From contig CANNZV010001163.1 in assembly GCA_947561585.1 (NCBI GenBank), forward strand, positions 1 through 64,000: a stretch of DNA of 64,000 bases, in the 5' to 3' direction. The notes beneath the pieces are model-generated. The model worked only from the letters and a program-made list of their open reading frames with translations, ran no database searches and was not told the origin of the DNA. A program made the translations under genes and the position numbers. Position 1 is the stretch's first letter, and each line of letters starts with the position of its first letter. This stretch comes from Caprella mutica. Taxonomy: Eukaryota; Arthropoda; Malacostraca; Amphipoda; Caprellidae. Shown here one piece after another: positions 49,366-62,372 of the stretch.

Positions 49366-50011
49366 ATAATTATGATTTTCTTGATCTTTTTTCGAAATCA
49401 TTCAGAATCTCGGTAACATTTTTTGGTTAAACTTTTCATATTATTTGATTATAATTTCTTTCCAAGTAATTATATACTATTTAAATCACTTTTAACTAGC
49501 TCCTATTTTTCTGTAATTTTTTCAATTCGCTTGCATTTTGTATTTTGTTCTATCAATTGTTTGCTGGATTGACTTTTCTCCAAGTTTCAGAGAACAGCAA
49601 ATCTTCAGCTTCATTTCCCTGCTTTTGTAAACATTTTCTGCTGAAGATTTAGGGTCTATGACTTCATAATTCTGTTTGACTGTCGCGCAGGCATTTGTTT
49701 ATATCTCGGGGCGGTATTCTTTGCGTGATTTATACGGCCATAGCCTCTACGCATATTGCACAGCGAAACCTATATTCTAGGCTCAATATTGCAGAGAAAA
49801 TACCTGCATTGTGACTGCATTCAACAACTTGGAAAGAAGAGAATAAGTCTACATCTCCTATTTCAGAGAAAGATTTTGGGAAAGTAAGTGTCCGAAGAAA
49901 TACAATATACAGTCAATATAACTTATTTATTTGGATAAGTATTAGAGTTTAAAATAGTTGAAATATATATAAAGCATATTATAATATCCCTTTTCTGCAT
50001 ATGGATTCATT

Positions 50012-51102
50012 CGTGGACTGAGAATTGGGTCAACTCCATTTGGGGCCAAGACAACTGGGCCCCAAGACATTTGAGCCACGAGACAATCGGGCCCAGGAAA
50101 CTTGGGCTCAAAGACAATAGGGCCCAGGACCATTGGGCGGGCCCTAAAAGATTGGAAAACAAAAAAAAATGTTACTTTTTTATTACAGTGGCAATTGTCT
50201 TTGATTAAAAGGTCCCCTCCAAACAATTTTTAAAATTATTTGAATCATTGAGGCTAATGTTTCTTTTGATTTTCCAGTCCACCCACTGAAATTTGATAGC
50301 ATCTATTTAATACTTTTTTTTTCCACTTGACTTTCGCGATGCTGTAGGTATAATCAATCCAATATTAAATATTTCGGAGAAACGTATAGAGATGCAATAT
50401 TATAGAAATGTTTATATACATACTTGAGTAAACGAAGGTCGAACATGCATTGTTGGTTTATCGAATTCAAATTGGAGATCAGAACAAATAGTTTCCAATC
50501 TTTTTCTTCAGCGTCATATTAGTATTTCGTACAATTGTTGTAAATTGATGTCCCTTTTCGTCACACTCATTGGTAAGTGACTGCATTCACGGACTATAGC
50601 TTTTCTGCCTCCATGAGCATTGACACTGATTGTTGAAGGTTGCTTTATTCATGAAATCACTTTCCTTTCTTGCCGCATCTTTAAGTCCCTTGTATTTAAT
50701 TTCCCTTTGACGTCAGCGATATAGTTTTTAATTACGAACCAGACCTTTAAGCCTTCTAAATTTTGTATAGGGTTAGAAGACAGGTAACAAAGAATAAACC
50801 TTAATAAAAGCATAAATTGAAAGTTAAATGTTACGAACTCATTTCTTTTCATACAAAGAGATACCTAAAAATGAATATAGTAAAAGTTAAATATTATTCA
50901 TACAATTTTTTCAGAGTCTACTGTATTTAACTTACTTTTAGACCATTGCTACTGTAATAACAAAGTAACACTTCTTTATTGTGTATGTTGCCCCAATTTT
51001 ATCTTGGTACTATTGTCTTGGGGTCCAATTGTCCTGGGCTGAATTGCCGGTGAACCCAACTGCTGGGACCCAATTGTCTCGGGCCCAATTGGCGGTGAAC
51101 CA
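50012..51102. mobile_element. Probable MULE-like element with GGGCCCAATTGTC tandem ends
   Basis: A 1,091-bp stretch between direct copies of GATTCATT (50004-50011 and 51103-51110). Both ends are arrays of GACAATTGGGCCC-type phrases in inverted orientation (50030-50150 and 50985-51100). Size and build closely parallel the MULE at 43465-44602. The interior has broken minus-strand frames, one reading TNECDEKGHQFTTIV, which I cannot assign. Confidence 0.65.
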
Positions 51103-52222
51103 GATTCATTACATCAAAATGAACCATACAATTAGTTATCAAATTTGTAAATGTGTATTGAATTCACCACACAATCAGAAGATTTTATTAAGATATTTCT
51201 GATATAAAAATACTATAATAAATAATGCACACAGTTAAGATTTAATAATTTGAATGCAGTAAAACGATGAAATAAATCAAAAGTTTGATCAACTAAATCG
51301 AATCTTTCAATTATTCAGTTCTGAAGTTTTCCTTGAATTGTGTACAGCAGTTATTGATATATTGGACGAATAATAAGTAAACTATTAGGTATATTAGAAA
51401 TAAATATGAGGTATAGATACATCAATTGAATAAAAATAGAAAAGCTAAAGAAGCTATTTACCCATCATTACTATTTATCAGTTGAAATCTAACTCAAATA
51501 TTGTAGCCATTCAAATTATCTAACCATCCCAACAACACTTTTCATACATTCAACAATAAATTAGACGACTAAATATGTAATGTGAATTGAAAAGACCACA
51601 CAGTGACTATTTTTCCATTGAATAGTCCACTTGATGAATATTAGATGAGAAAACATTTCAAACTGAAAAACAACAATGAAGATATGGAGGTCAAAACACT
51701 CGAATGGAAATGAAGAGCTCATTGAGATATAATGGGGCAAAATGACTCTATTCTGACCTTTAGAATAGGTCAAGTCATGACCAAGGGACTGTTCATTGTT
51801 ATATTTCAGTGAAATAATAATATATTAATTTTATAGTTTATTATCCCGCACCAATTATGAAATATTAGTTCTATTAATAACAAAGTTTGTGCGAAAATGT
51901 TAGTATTTTATGCTAGAAAAAGACATAAATAATAAGTCAGATATTTGACTGACTCGGTGGGTCAAATCTCATATTCAAGGTGACCTGTGAAAGAAGGTCA
52001 TTTTGACCAGATGTGACCTCGACTGAAGGATAAAATTCTCTGATTTCGATAAAAGATCAATTTAATTCATGCGGGTCAAGTTTGCTTGAATAAACGTTGC
52101 AAAAAATGACGAGCAAATTGTTTCTTTTTAGTTTCATTTAATAATTTATGAAGAGGGCGGTAATATTTTGAGAAGAGAGATATCTTACGGTAGGATAGAA
52201 GGGGAGTTTGTGAAGAATCTAG

Positions 52223-52495
52223 GTGTATATAACAGGAGGAATTCATTCATTCATGGCGGGCATTCACTCTCTGTTTACTAGAACAATCACGTCAAGATTA
52301 CGAACCTTACGCACATTTTCTCTCGCCCTGGCCTCGACAGGACCATCACTAGACTTAGTACATGAACATCCACCCAATCAAGGGGTGGAGAAAAGACCTG
52401 TACGAGTACCCAGACCGTGTAACCCCACCTGTCAGCATCCTGGTCTCGACGGTAGAGATTGCATTCTCTTAGACAGAGTCAGAGCCATATACTAG
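52223..52495 (+). other. Unassigned 90-residue open frame of less AT-rich DNA
   Basis: The stretch 52240-52490 is less AT-rich than its surroundings and open on the plus strand, with a Pro/Arg-rich product including RVPRPCNPTCQHPG. I do not recognise a family. It may be a transposon remnant, an exon of an unrelated plus-strand gene, or chance. Confidence 0.2.
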
Positions 52496-53142
52496 AAGAT
52501 ACGACTGTGTCGAACCAGAAACTGAAGCAGATTTCAGAACAGCTTCAAGAAATGATGAGCAGTAATTCTTCAAGTCAATTGAACCGTACAACTGTACCAT
52601 CATTCTGGATTTGAACGTTACATGGTACTGTTTAACTTCTACAAGTTCCTTCACTTCTCCAATCCATATCCTCTTCGTGCCTAGAGCAATCCCTAGCTCT
52701 TAATCTTACTGTGAAAGACTAAACCTCTCGACCTTGGTATTTGACTGCATGTTGCAACTTAAATTACCCTTAGGCAAGCATATTCTAATTTAGTACAGTG
52801 ATCCTTTCGAAATACATTGAATTTAAATTTCTTTAATTAGTGATTTGGTACGATGAAACAAACAGTAATTGAACACAAAATTGATAATTTGTCCCAGGAT
52901 AAATTGTAACTCACTTAGTTAAATGGCTGTTCGGTGTTTATTTATAACCACACTACCCAGTAAATGAAAGAATTTGATTGTTAAAATGTGTCGACAATAT
53001 TTTGCATAATTAGATAAAGAGTAAGGATGGAAAATTAATCGAAAAATACATCTATATTAATTAGTACCAATCAGGATTCAAACAACAAAAAATTAGTGAA
53101 TAGACATATTAAATGAGCAAACTTCATGTATATTAAAATTAC

Positions 53143-54431
53143 AATACCGTGCACCATTGCACAATGAGATTACAATACCGTGCACCATTGCACAATGAGA
53201 TTACAATATCGTGCACCATTGCATAATGAGATTACAATACCGTGCACCATTGCACAATGAGATTACAATATCGTGCACCATTGCATAATGAGATTACAAT
53301 ACCGTGCACCATTGCACAATGAGATTACAATACCGTGCACCATTGCACAATGAGATTACAATACCGTGCACCATTGCACAATGAGATTACAATACCGTGC
53401 ACCACTGCACAATCAGATTACAATACCGTGCACCATTGCACAATGAGATTACAATACCGTGCACCATTGCACAATGAGATTACAATACCGTGCACCACTG
53501 CACAATGAGATTACAATACCGTGCACCACTGCACAATGAGATTACAATACCGTGCACCATTGCACAATGAGATTACAATACCGTGCACCACTGCACAATG
53601 AGATTACAATACCATGCACCATTGCACAATGAGATTACAATACCGTGCACCATTGCACAATGAGATTACAATACCGTGCATCATTGCACAATGAGATTAC
53701 AATACCGTGCACCATTGCACAATGAGATTACAATACCGTGCACCATTGCATAATGAGATTACAATATCGTGCACCATTGCACAATGAGATTACAATACCG
53801 TCCACCATTGCACAATGAGATTACAATACCGTGCACCATTGCACAATGAGATTACAATACCGTGCACTATTGCACGATGAGATTACAATACCGTGCACCA
53901 TTGCACAATGAGATTACAATACCGTGCACCATTGCACAATGAGATTACAATACCGTGCACCATTGCACAATGAGATTACAATACCGTGCACCATTGCACA
54001 ATGAGATTACAATACCGTGCACCATTGCACAATGAGATTACAATATCGTGCACCATTGCACAATGAGATTACAATACCGTGCACCATTGCACAATGAGAT
54101 TACAATACCGTGCACCATTGCACAATGAGATTACAATACCGTGCACCATTGCACAATGAGATTACAATACCGTGCACCATTGCACAATGAGATTACAATA
54201 CCGTGCACCATTGCACAATGGTATTACAATACCGTGCACCATTGCACAATGGTATTACAATACCGTGCACCATTGCACAATGAGATTACAATACCGTGCA
54301 CCAATGCACATTGAGATTACAATACCGTGCACCATTGCACAATGAGATTACAATACCGTGCACCATTGCACAATGAGATTACAATACTGTGCACCATTGC
54401 ACAATGGTATTACAATACCGTGCACCATTGC
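53143..54431. repeat. Minisatellite, 31-bp unit, about 41 copies
   Basis: The unit contains ACCGTGCACCATTGCACAAT and GAGATTACA. CATTG-CA-CAATG and GTGCA...TGCAC are inverted pairs within each unit. Variants (ATCGTG, CACTGC, ATGGTATTAC) are scattered, with a cluster of ATGGTATT copies near the right end. Confidence 0.97.
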
Positions 54432-54699
54432 ATGTCTTATGGATCCATAAAAGAAAAATAATATTCTTCCGTACCTTTTATTAGTTATAATAGATTTAAT
54501 AATAAAATTATTAGTTTCAGCATGTAACTTATATATTAGATATGAAGTAGCCCTCCACAATGCAAATAATTATATAGAAACTGAAGGTTTGCAGGAAATG
54601 TTCTTAAAATAATATTTATGTTGTAAATAATTTATTATAAGTTAATCTATCAAGAACAGATAGAATAGTTAATTCCTTTTATTTTTGTGTTACCTGGAT

Positions 54700-54815
54700 T
54701 TTTTCAGATTTTATTCTGCCGACATTTTGTTTATCCGGATTTTCTATTATCGGGATTTCTGGTTTTCGTAGTTTCTGATATTTGAATTTCAGTTATCTAA
54801 ATTTCCCTAGCCTGT
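54700..54815. repeat. Degenerate TTATCCGGATTT-type repeat
   Basis: Loose tandem phrases such as TTTATCCGGATTTTC, TATCGGGATTTCTG and AATTTCAGTTATCTAAATTT. The same style recurs at 58305-58590 (TTATCTGAATTTCGGTTATC, AATCGGAAAAA), partly in inverse orientation. Such phrases often form the ends of DNA transposons. Confidence 0.5.
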
Positions 54816-55085
54816 ATGAGTCAGTATCAATTATTTTGGTCATGGAATCAACTTTTATCTTAAATGTTAAATCATTTATAACCAACCAACACACAACTAC
54901 ACACTGTGTATTAGTTTATAGGTTGATATTTAAAGCTGTGGAACGATAATATTATTACATCGAAATAAGTTTAAAAAAACTTAATATATGTTTTTTTAAA
55001 GGAAAGATTAATCATTCAATTGAATGAATAATAGAACAAATTATGGGGACAATTAGAGAAAAATTTTCTGCAGCTCTATTTTTAA

Positions 55086-55952
55086 GGGGACCGTACATGG
55101 AAAAATCGCATAATTTAAAAAAAAATTTATTGCGTAAATAATTACTTCATAACCTTCTTATTGTGTGGTCAAAATATCAGAGCTCTAGTTTAACTCTAAC
55201 CCCCTGGGGAGAGGGAGAAAGGGAAGAGGGCGACGTGGGGGTAGGGAGTCAATATGCACTCTAAAAACGATCTCTCAACTAATTATTATTCGTAATCATT
55301 AATTATCTCACTATATCTGGTATCTAACGTGCCGCTGATGGAACACTTACTAAGGTATGCAGAGAAATATGTCTCAGTTACCCGCTACACCTCATACGAG
55401 CACGATGGAACGTGTCAGATTATCAAAATTTCAATGGCATTTTCCAGTAGTTCAAAAAAGCTACTAATTTTGGTATTCAAAAGCATAAGGCTCTTACAAT
55501 TTTGAAGCTATGCCATTGAAGTGTTTTGCATTCGATATTTCATGAAATTTTCTAAAAAACTGTGGCCATGGAATTTTGATGTCAGAATTATTTTTCGAAA
55601 TAATAAATTTTGAAAAGCAAATATTTGCTGTTTTTTTTCACGAATTCTTTTTATTTCGAAAAACAATTCGAAAATTAAAATTCCACTGACGCAGTTTTGT
55701 AGAGAGTCTCTTTGAGAATCGAATACAAATAAAACCTCAATGCCGTAGGTTCGAAATTGTAAAAGCCTTAGGCTTTTTTTTAGAAAAATGGTCAAAATTC
55801 GTTCCAAATTCAAATAACTCGTTTTCTATGGGTATAATCGAATGAACGGCGGGAACGAAAACGATAGAGAATTTAATTTAATGTATGGGTACCAAGTTTC
55901 AGAACCGTAGATTCATTAATAAAGAAGTTTTCAAAAACCATGTACGATCCCC
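55086..55952. mobile_element. TTAA-flanked inverted-repeat element
   Basis: An element of 867 bp between TTAA sites (55082-55085 and 55953-55956). The ends are GGGGACCGTACATGG and, complemented, GGGGATCGTACATGG, with one mismatch in 15. TTAA is the target of piggyBac-type transposases. The interior includes a G-rich stretch at 55200-55240 and AT-rich inverted phrases. A minus-strand frame of 101 codons (55508-55813) has no family resemblance that I can see. Probably non-autonomous. Confidence 0.7.
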
Positions 55953-56156
55953 TTAACCCTAATGAGTTTGACTGTCAGAATCAACGGGAGAGTTTGACTA
56001 CGTGTCAAAAAACACACGTATTATTTATAAACCTACGGTACTGTATTTTTTAAAAGTTGTTAGTATATATACTAAACTAATATGTACCAAATTTCAAGTA
56101 AAAATTTTGAACCTATAAGGAGAAATGTATCTAAGACATTGACAACTGAAAGACCA

Positions 56157-56196
56157 GAGCTGTGATTGGGTGGGCTGTGACCCAATCACAGCTCAC
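56157..56196. repeat. Perfect inverted repeat
   Basis: GAGCTGTGATTGGGT and ACCCAATCACAGCTC are separated by about 10 bases, forming a stable hairpin. Confidence 0.85.
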
Positions 56197-57585
56197 GCAT
56201 GTATCTGTGATTGATGAAAATGTTGACAAATTCGTGTTTATTGGCTAACCAAACTGTAATTTTAGGTTGCCACACGTCACCAAGGTACAATTAATTCCAT
56301 AATTTACGTGATTTACGCTGATTTACGCCGATACGTAAATATTTTTTAACTTTTAAATAGAAAAAAATATTTAATATATTTATGTATGAACGAAGTCAAG
56401 AAAGGCCAGTAAATTAAAAGGAATGACATGAAAGATACACAGTAATTTTAAAAAGATGTGCCTAGAAAACACACGTCAAAATCATTTGGGTTAATGTAAT
56501 TACCTCATTAAAAAAGTATGATTAAGTTTAACCATTAGGTACCGTAACAGAGAAGGTAAATAGTTGGGTTATGAAAATATGTTTCAAAATCATAGATCTC
56601 ATAAATATTATATAGACGGAGAGCAATAAACAGTAATGAATCATTAAAAACCAGCGATATAAAGTATTCGATACCATTTCATTTCGTTTCGTCTATGATA
56701 TTCTTAATATCTATAGCTCATTGTCACAACCCTATTAATTAGTCATATGAGACTACTTTCAGTAGCCACAGGAAGTCACGAAGGTGCTATAAGATGACTA
56801 TCGAAAGGCTTCTCCTCTCCGAACTTGAGCCAAGTGACGAAAACTTCAGTTGAAGTTTGTGAATGAGTTTCTTAGCTTCAGAAAGTAGCGCTGGCTAAAG
56901 TAGTCGAATAGTGGCGACAGAGTGATACTCTCATTAGACAACAATTGAATTAATATAAACTGATTTGCATAATTATAAATTAGAGGCGCTAAATGATTAG
57001 AATTTAATTGCGTATATTAGGAGTAAGTATATGTATTATGTAATTACTGGCAAGTATTGATAAAAATTATAGTTAAAACTTTTAAACTGTGATGTTACTA
57101 ATTTTAATCAAATTAGTACTCAAATGGCAACGAAACAAGTTTCCATGCTTCAAATTTTATAGTAGGTAGGCACAGTAGACAAAATATTTTAAGTAATGTA
57201 GCCTACTAGATAGGTACAGTGGTATAAGAAAATTATTCGTAATGTAGCCCTCTAAGAAGGTATTAACGTCATCTTTAATGAACAAAAGTTTCAATGTAAA
57301 GTGAAACGATATAATGACACTCAGATGACGTTTTCACCATTATAATTCTGGTGGTGAAATAACAAGATCATTTTCCATGTCTGTCAGAAGATGATTTTAC
57401 CATTGTAATTGTGATGAATTAACCAACACAGTCTCTCTGCCGTGCAGTTGTCACCCTCTGAATACCTTTTGAAATGTTTGCACGGGAGGAGTTCAACTTC
57501 TAAAAGTTTGTCCTAACTTATCATCCGTCAGTGGAAATATTCTTGAAATTACTTGCGAGAAGTTCTATCTAAACTGTCTCAGCGA

Positions 57586-58168
57586 GTTAGAGCAGCAGAG
57601 AGTGAGAAAAAGCAGAGGCAAATGCTTGCTGTTGGAGTTAGAGCAGCAGAGAGTGAGAAAAAGCAGAGGCAAATGCTTGCTGTTGGAGTTAGAGCAGCAG
57701 AGAGTGAGAAAAAGCAGAGGCAAATGCTTGCTGTTGGAGTTTGAGCAGCAGAGAGTGAGAAAAAGCAGAGGCAAATGCTTGCTGTTGGAGTTAGAGCAGC
57801 AGAGAGTGAGAAAAAGCAGAGGCAAATGCTTGCTGTTGGAGTTTGAGCAGCAGAGAGTGAGAAAAAGCAGAGGCAAATGCTTGCTGTTGGAGTAAGAGCA
57901 GCAGAGAGTGAGAAAAAGCAGAGGCAAATGCTTGCTGTTGGAGTTAGAGCAGCAGAGAGTGAGAAAAAGCAGAGGCAAATGCTTGCTGTTGGAGTTTGAG
58001 CAGCAGAGAGTGAGAAAAAGCAGAGGCAAATGCTTGCTGTTGGAGTTAGAGCAGCAGAGAGTGAGAAAAAGCAGAGGCAAATGCTTGCTGTTGGAGTTAG
58101 AGCAGCAGAGAGTGAGAAAAAGCAGAGGCAAATGTTTGCTGTTGGAGTTAGAGCAGCAGAGAGTGAGA
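57586..58168. repeat. Minisatellite, 51-bp unit, about 11 copies
   Basis: The unit starts AGAGCAGCAGAGAGTGAGAA and continues AAGCAGAGGCAAATGCTTGC, ending TGTTGGAGTT. Copies alternate between GTTAGAG and GTTTGAG at the joint. All frames stay open over long runs because 51 divides by three. Confidence 0.96.
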
Positions 58169-58169
58169 A

Positions 58170-58709
58170 AAATAATCAGTCTTTATCCTATAATTATTTA
58201 CTATAGCAGCATCCGTGAAAATTCCACGTGAGGAGAAATGTTTAATCAACCACAATAATGGATGGCTTGCAGAAACTGTAATGAATAACAGAAAAATAAC
58301 AAAACTGGATATAAAAAAATAATCGGAAAGAACAAATTCGGAAAAAAAAAATCGGAAAAAATTGAGGGAGAGGGGACCAAAATTCGAGGGTTACTCGGGG
58401 AAACCAAAATAAAAAAAGTATTAAATCAAAGAAATTAATACCTAAACCAGATTCTTTCTCCGTTTATATTTCTTTTTCAGAATTGTTTCCTGATTTTATC
58501 AAAGGAATATTTTTTCATCCGAATTTGTTATTTTTCAATTATCTACATTTTCTGTTATCTGAATTTCGGTTATCCGGAAATGAATTATTTCCGTTCATGA
58601 ATTCCAATCGAATTGTAAATGCAACAAAAGACCCACCAACAAACAAATGCACATCCAGATTGTTATAGCATTCGCATTTAAAAACATCCGAAGATTGGGT
58701 AGTGTCCGA
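58170..58709. other. AT-rich intron segment with transposon-end phrases
   Basis: It contains AATCGGAAAAA phrases at 58318-58365 and TTATCTGAATTTCGGTTATC at 58550-58575, plus a short plus-strand frame (58483-58668) that I do not consider coding. The segment ends where the Helitron begins. Confidence 0.5.
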
Positions 58710-58989
58710 TCTATACTAATAATTTCCTTAGTGTGTTTATTTATTTGGTGTCCGCTTTTACACGATGGGTATTAAACATGAAGAGTGTAACTATGATACG
58801 CACGGGAATATATTGACTTGATATTTAAATTCCCCTGTTTCTATTCAATTTCTAAATAATTTATTTATGAAATAAGTATCGGTTTATACAGAATTTTATA
58901 ATTTTTATTTTTATTTAATTAAAATAACTTAACAACGGGTAATAAATTACTATTGAAGACCCGTTATTTCTAACGGGCAAATACACTAG
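58710..58989 (+). mobile_element. Non-autonomous Helitron, 280 bp
   Basis: It starts TCTATACTAATAATTTCC directly after an A and ends CTAG directly before a T. That is the Helitron insertion pattern, with no target duplication. The 3' end carries the diagnostic hairpin CCCGTTA-TTTC-TAACGGG (58960-58977) followed by eight bases and CTAG. No Rep/helicase coding region is present, so it depends on an enzyme made elsewhere. Confidence 0.8.
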
Positions 58990-59517
58990 TATTAAATAAA
59001 ACGCTGGGTTTGTAATATCCTAGCTACCATATTTATTTGTTTGCAATTATTGAAAGCGTAACAGATGGACTAACTAATGAAGGTACACGTAGTATAATAA
59101 TGTGATTATTTAAAATGTCTTAAGGCAATGTCGCACGAACGTTTTTGAACAGCGTTTTTACAGCGTTATTGTTTGTTTTATTATTTTCACTTTATAGTGA
59201 TGTTCATAGTTGCTTTTGGAATTCTAAAGTAAGTTAGGTAATTTGAATGTTAATATGAGTTACTGCTGATTAACAATCAATGGTTATAAAAAATCGTCGA
59301 TGTTTAACAAACTTAACTAACTTAGTATTAAAAGTACCGTTGGAAAATTATACTACAGTATCCTTCATGAATTGTAATTGAGATGAAGTTTATATTATTT
59401 ACTTAGTTTTACTGAAAGTTTTACACAACTTTATTCTTTTATTCTCATTCCAACATTCTTTTATGTCTTTATTCTAATATTTTTATAATCTATATTCAAA
59501 TATTTAGTTATTCGGGC

Positions 59518-59570
59518 ATTTTGTCCATTAGGCATTTTGTCCGGTAGGACAAAATGCCTAATGGACAAAT
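59518..59570. repeat. Inverted repeat GGCATTTTGTCC
   Basis: TTTGTCCATTAGGCATTTTGTCC and its inverted partner lie around a short centre at about 59543. The phrase also occurs just upstream (CGGGCATTTTGTCC). Tandem copies of this kind are known as ends of Mutator-like elements; this may be a collapsed pair of ends. Confidence 0.6.
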
Positions 59571-59979
59571 TTCAGTGTACTATAAATCTAATAATATTAT
59601 TGAAAATTATTTTAATTACGGAGAAACGGCCAATAAAATGCGCGTAATCAGTAAAAGTAACAATAGCAACCCATGAAACTGCATTTAGTATCTAAATACA
59701 TTTTCTATGCACATGTCAATGAAAAAAGTTTTCCAGTAACTCCAAGAACAATATAGCATTTGTGTGTAAAAGTGCAAAAGTTTTCTTTATAAGAAGACAC
59801 GAAGAGAATTGGAAATAAGTTGGAAGGTGTTCGGCATTGGCATTTGAAGGCAATTAAGTATACATGACTGAAGTTTAAATAGTCAAACTTTGACTCTTAG
59901 TAGACGGTTCGTTCTGCTGAAACTTTTAGTTGACAATTGAATTCAAATGATGGGAAGCGATGTGAATATTAAGTAGAGC

Positions 59980-60240
59980 TCATTAGACAGTAAGTTGTAT
60001 TACCAACTTGTGCTTCATTTCTACCAACATGTAGGTAATATTCTCTCTCATTAGAGGGTAAGTTGTATTACCAACTTGTGCTTCATTTCTACCAACATGT
60101 AGGTAATATTCTCTCTCATTAGAGGGTAAGTTGTATTACCAACTTGTGCTTCATTTCTACCAACATGTAGGTAATATTCTCTCTCATTAGAGGGTAAAAA
60201 GTATTACCAGCATGTGCTTTATATCTACCAACATACAATA
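59980..60240. repeat. Minisatellite, 68-bp unit, about 3.8 copies
   Basis: The unit includes CATTAGAGGGTAAGTTGTAT, TACCAACTTGTGCTTCATTT and GTAGGTAATATTCTCTCT. The last copy is diverged. It is followed by the possible GTAAAGAG-ended MITE. Confidence 0.93.
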
Positions 60241-60405
60241 AAGTAAAGAGACTACCTAATATAAAAGTGTAATTAATGGAGAGGAAAGGGTCTGATAGAG
60301 TGGTAGATAGATCCTTTACTTCATATGACTATATAGATATATAAGAAAAGCTCTAAAAAAGTTGGATATTCTCTTTACCCTATTTGCCTTTTAATATATC
60401 TACTA
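60241..60405. mobile_element. Possible small MITE related to 19110-19245
   Basis: It contains AGTAAAGAGACTACC at the left and CTCTTTACCCTATTTGCC at the right, with GTGGTAGATAGATCCTTTAC inside. The internal phrase is shared with 19110-19245. The ends are not sharply defined. Confidence 0.4.
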
Positions 60406-61115
60406 CTATATTCAATTCCTTACTCTCAAAGTATCACTTTAAAGTATTGATACTAAGTTATAATAAATTATTATTAATAGAGAACTAACGAAAGTAATGA
60501 TTAGGTTAATTTAGATTCGCGTAATCGATATAATATATAAGGCAGGCCCTACTTTTTATTACACCCCTATTTTATAAAATCTGTAATAATTATGAGGTAT
60601 GCCTCAAAGTTAACTCCTTAAAACATTTAATTTTCTATTCATTTTCTCTTATAACATTTGAAACTATTCTGAGTCGTAATTTCGGTAATAAAAGCGGGGC
60701 CTGCCTTTGCTTCAAATAACACTATTAATTGATACACTAACAAACACGTTTCTTCTCTTTGCTATTGTTTTGCTATTCTTTATCTTATAAATACATTATA
60801 AAGAATTCAAAGTTCAATCTATCTGCAGTGCCATAGAGAATTTTGACCTTTAAATTCTAGGTACAACAGCTCTGTTTGTAGTCATTAATCACGCGATGAA
60901 ACAATCTACTGTTATTACTAATCTGTTATTAGTATCTATTATTACTAATTACTGTAACTATTGATATATCTTAATTTCAAATATTAATTATCATCATGAT
61001 TAGTTATAGCGAATGTTATATGAATGATTTCAATTTACGATAAATTTCAATTAAAACCGAATTTTTTTTTTTACTATCAATATAATTAACGATCAGTGTA
61101 GATAATTATTGCATC

Positions 61116-61598
61116 TACGCTACTGTAGCTACTTATCTTGCTCGTATCTGTGCTACTGTATCTACTCATCTTGCTCGTATCTACACTACTGTAGCTACTT
61201 ATCTTACTCGTATCTACACTACTGTATCTACTTATCTTGCTCGTATCTATACTACTGTATTCACTCATCTTGCACGTATGTATACTACTGTATCTACTCA
61301 TCTTGCTCGTATCTATACTACTGTATCTACTCATCTTGCTCGTATCTATACTACTGTATCTACTCATCTTGCTCGTATCTATACTACTGTATTCACTCAT
61401 CTTGCACGTATGTATACTACTGTATCTACTTATCTTGCTCGTATCTATACTACTGTATTCACTCATCTTGCACGTATGTATACTACTGTATCTACTCATC
61501 TTGCTCGTATCTATACTACTGTATTCACTCATCTTGCACGTATCTATACTACTGTATCTACTCATCTTGCTCGTATCTGTGCTACTGAAAATACAACC
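61116..61598. repeat. Minisatellite, 33-bp unit with 66-bp alternation
   Basis: About 15 copies containing CTACTCATCTTGCTCGTATC. In the middle they alternate with copies reading TTCACTCATCTTGCACGTAT. The frames over it are repeat-made. Confidence 0.96.
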
Positions 61599-62372
61599 AG
61601 ACTTCAAAACTAATATTTCTGTCCAAATCTAATATAGAGTTTATCCCTATGGAATAAGTGACAAATTGAAGGCAACACTAAGGTTGTCTTGCAAGAATTA
61701 TTGTCCAGTGAATCACATCAGTCACTTGTACAGATAACATTGAAGCTCACAATTTAGTTATTCACTTATTTCTCTACTATGTGGATTGGTACGTACCAAT
61801 ACTAACTTTATCAACTTATTTGGCAATGCAATATGACATTGTGTTTATCATTATATGCAATTATAATATATTATTTGTTAATATAAAGAGCTTCTAAAGA
61901 ATCTATTCACCAGATTATCCATAAACTATTCACAATATTTACAGGTAAAATTTAATTTGGAGTAATTCTGTTAGGTTCAGTAAAATAATGAAGCATTGAA
62001 AAGTTTCTATCCACACATTAATCCTTTAAATATCAGATTATAGAATAAATTAATGAATTGTTTACAATGAATTTCATTGAATATCGAAATATAGTTTGTA
62101 CTAATAATTTCTGATGATTTTCACCATTGCATTGTAAAACAGAAAAAAATCAGAAAGATAAATCTATTCTCATATTACTCTTTGCTAATAGTTTGCAATA
62201 GATGACCTAAATAACGAAAATGACCGTTGAATATTTTAATTTCAGAAACTACCTAGCAGCTTACCTTTCAGTAATTGAAAAGTTGTTAGATAACTACTAA
62301 AGATAATTTAGGTACAAATGAGGGCATTGAAATGGAGTGATCAGACAGATGGATGGGGGCATTGGTACTTAC

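Larger units (their letters stand above)
22816..62372 (-). other. Intron 1 (about 39.6 kb)
   Basis: The span between coding exons 1 and 2. Arrays and transposons inside it are listed separately. The following stretches are AT-rich with no recognisable gene, apart from short chance-like frames: 22830-24420, 25560-26400, 30180-31390, 35880-37260, 38460-40140, 41415-43455, 44615-45470, 46530-49040, 49370-50000, 51115-53140, 54440-55080, 55960-57580, 58990-59980, 60420-61100 and 61600-62370. A copy of the CTATAGAGGCTAATTC transposon motif lies near 47005. An exon too short or too unlike known families could be hidden here. Confidence 0.7.
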
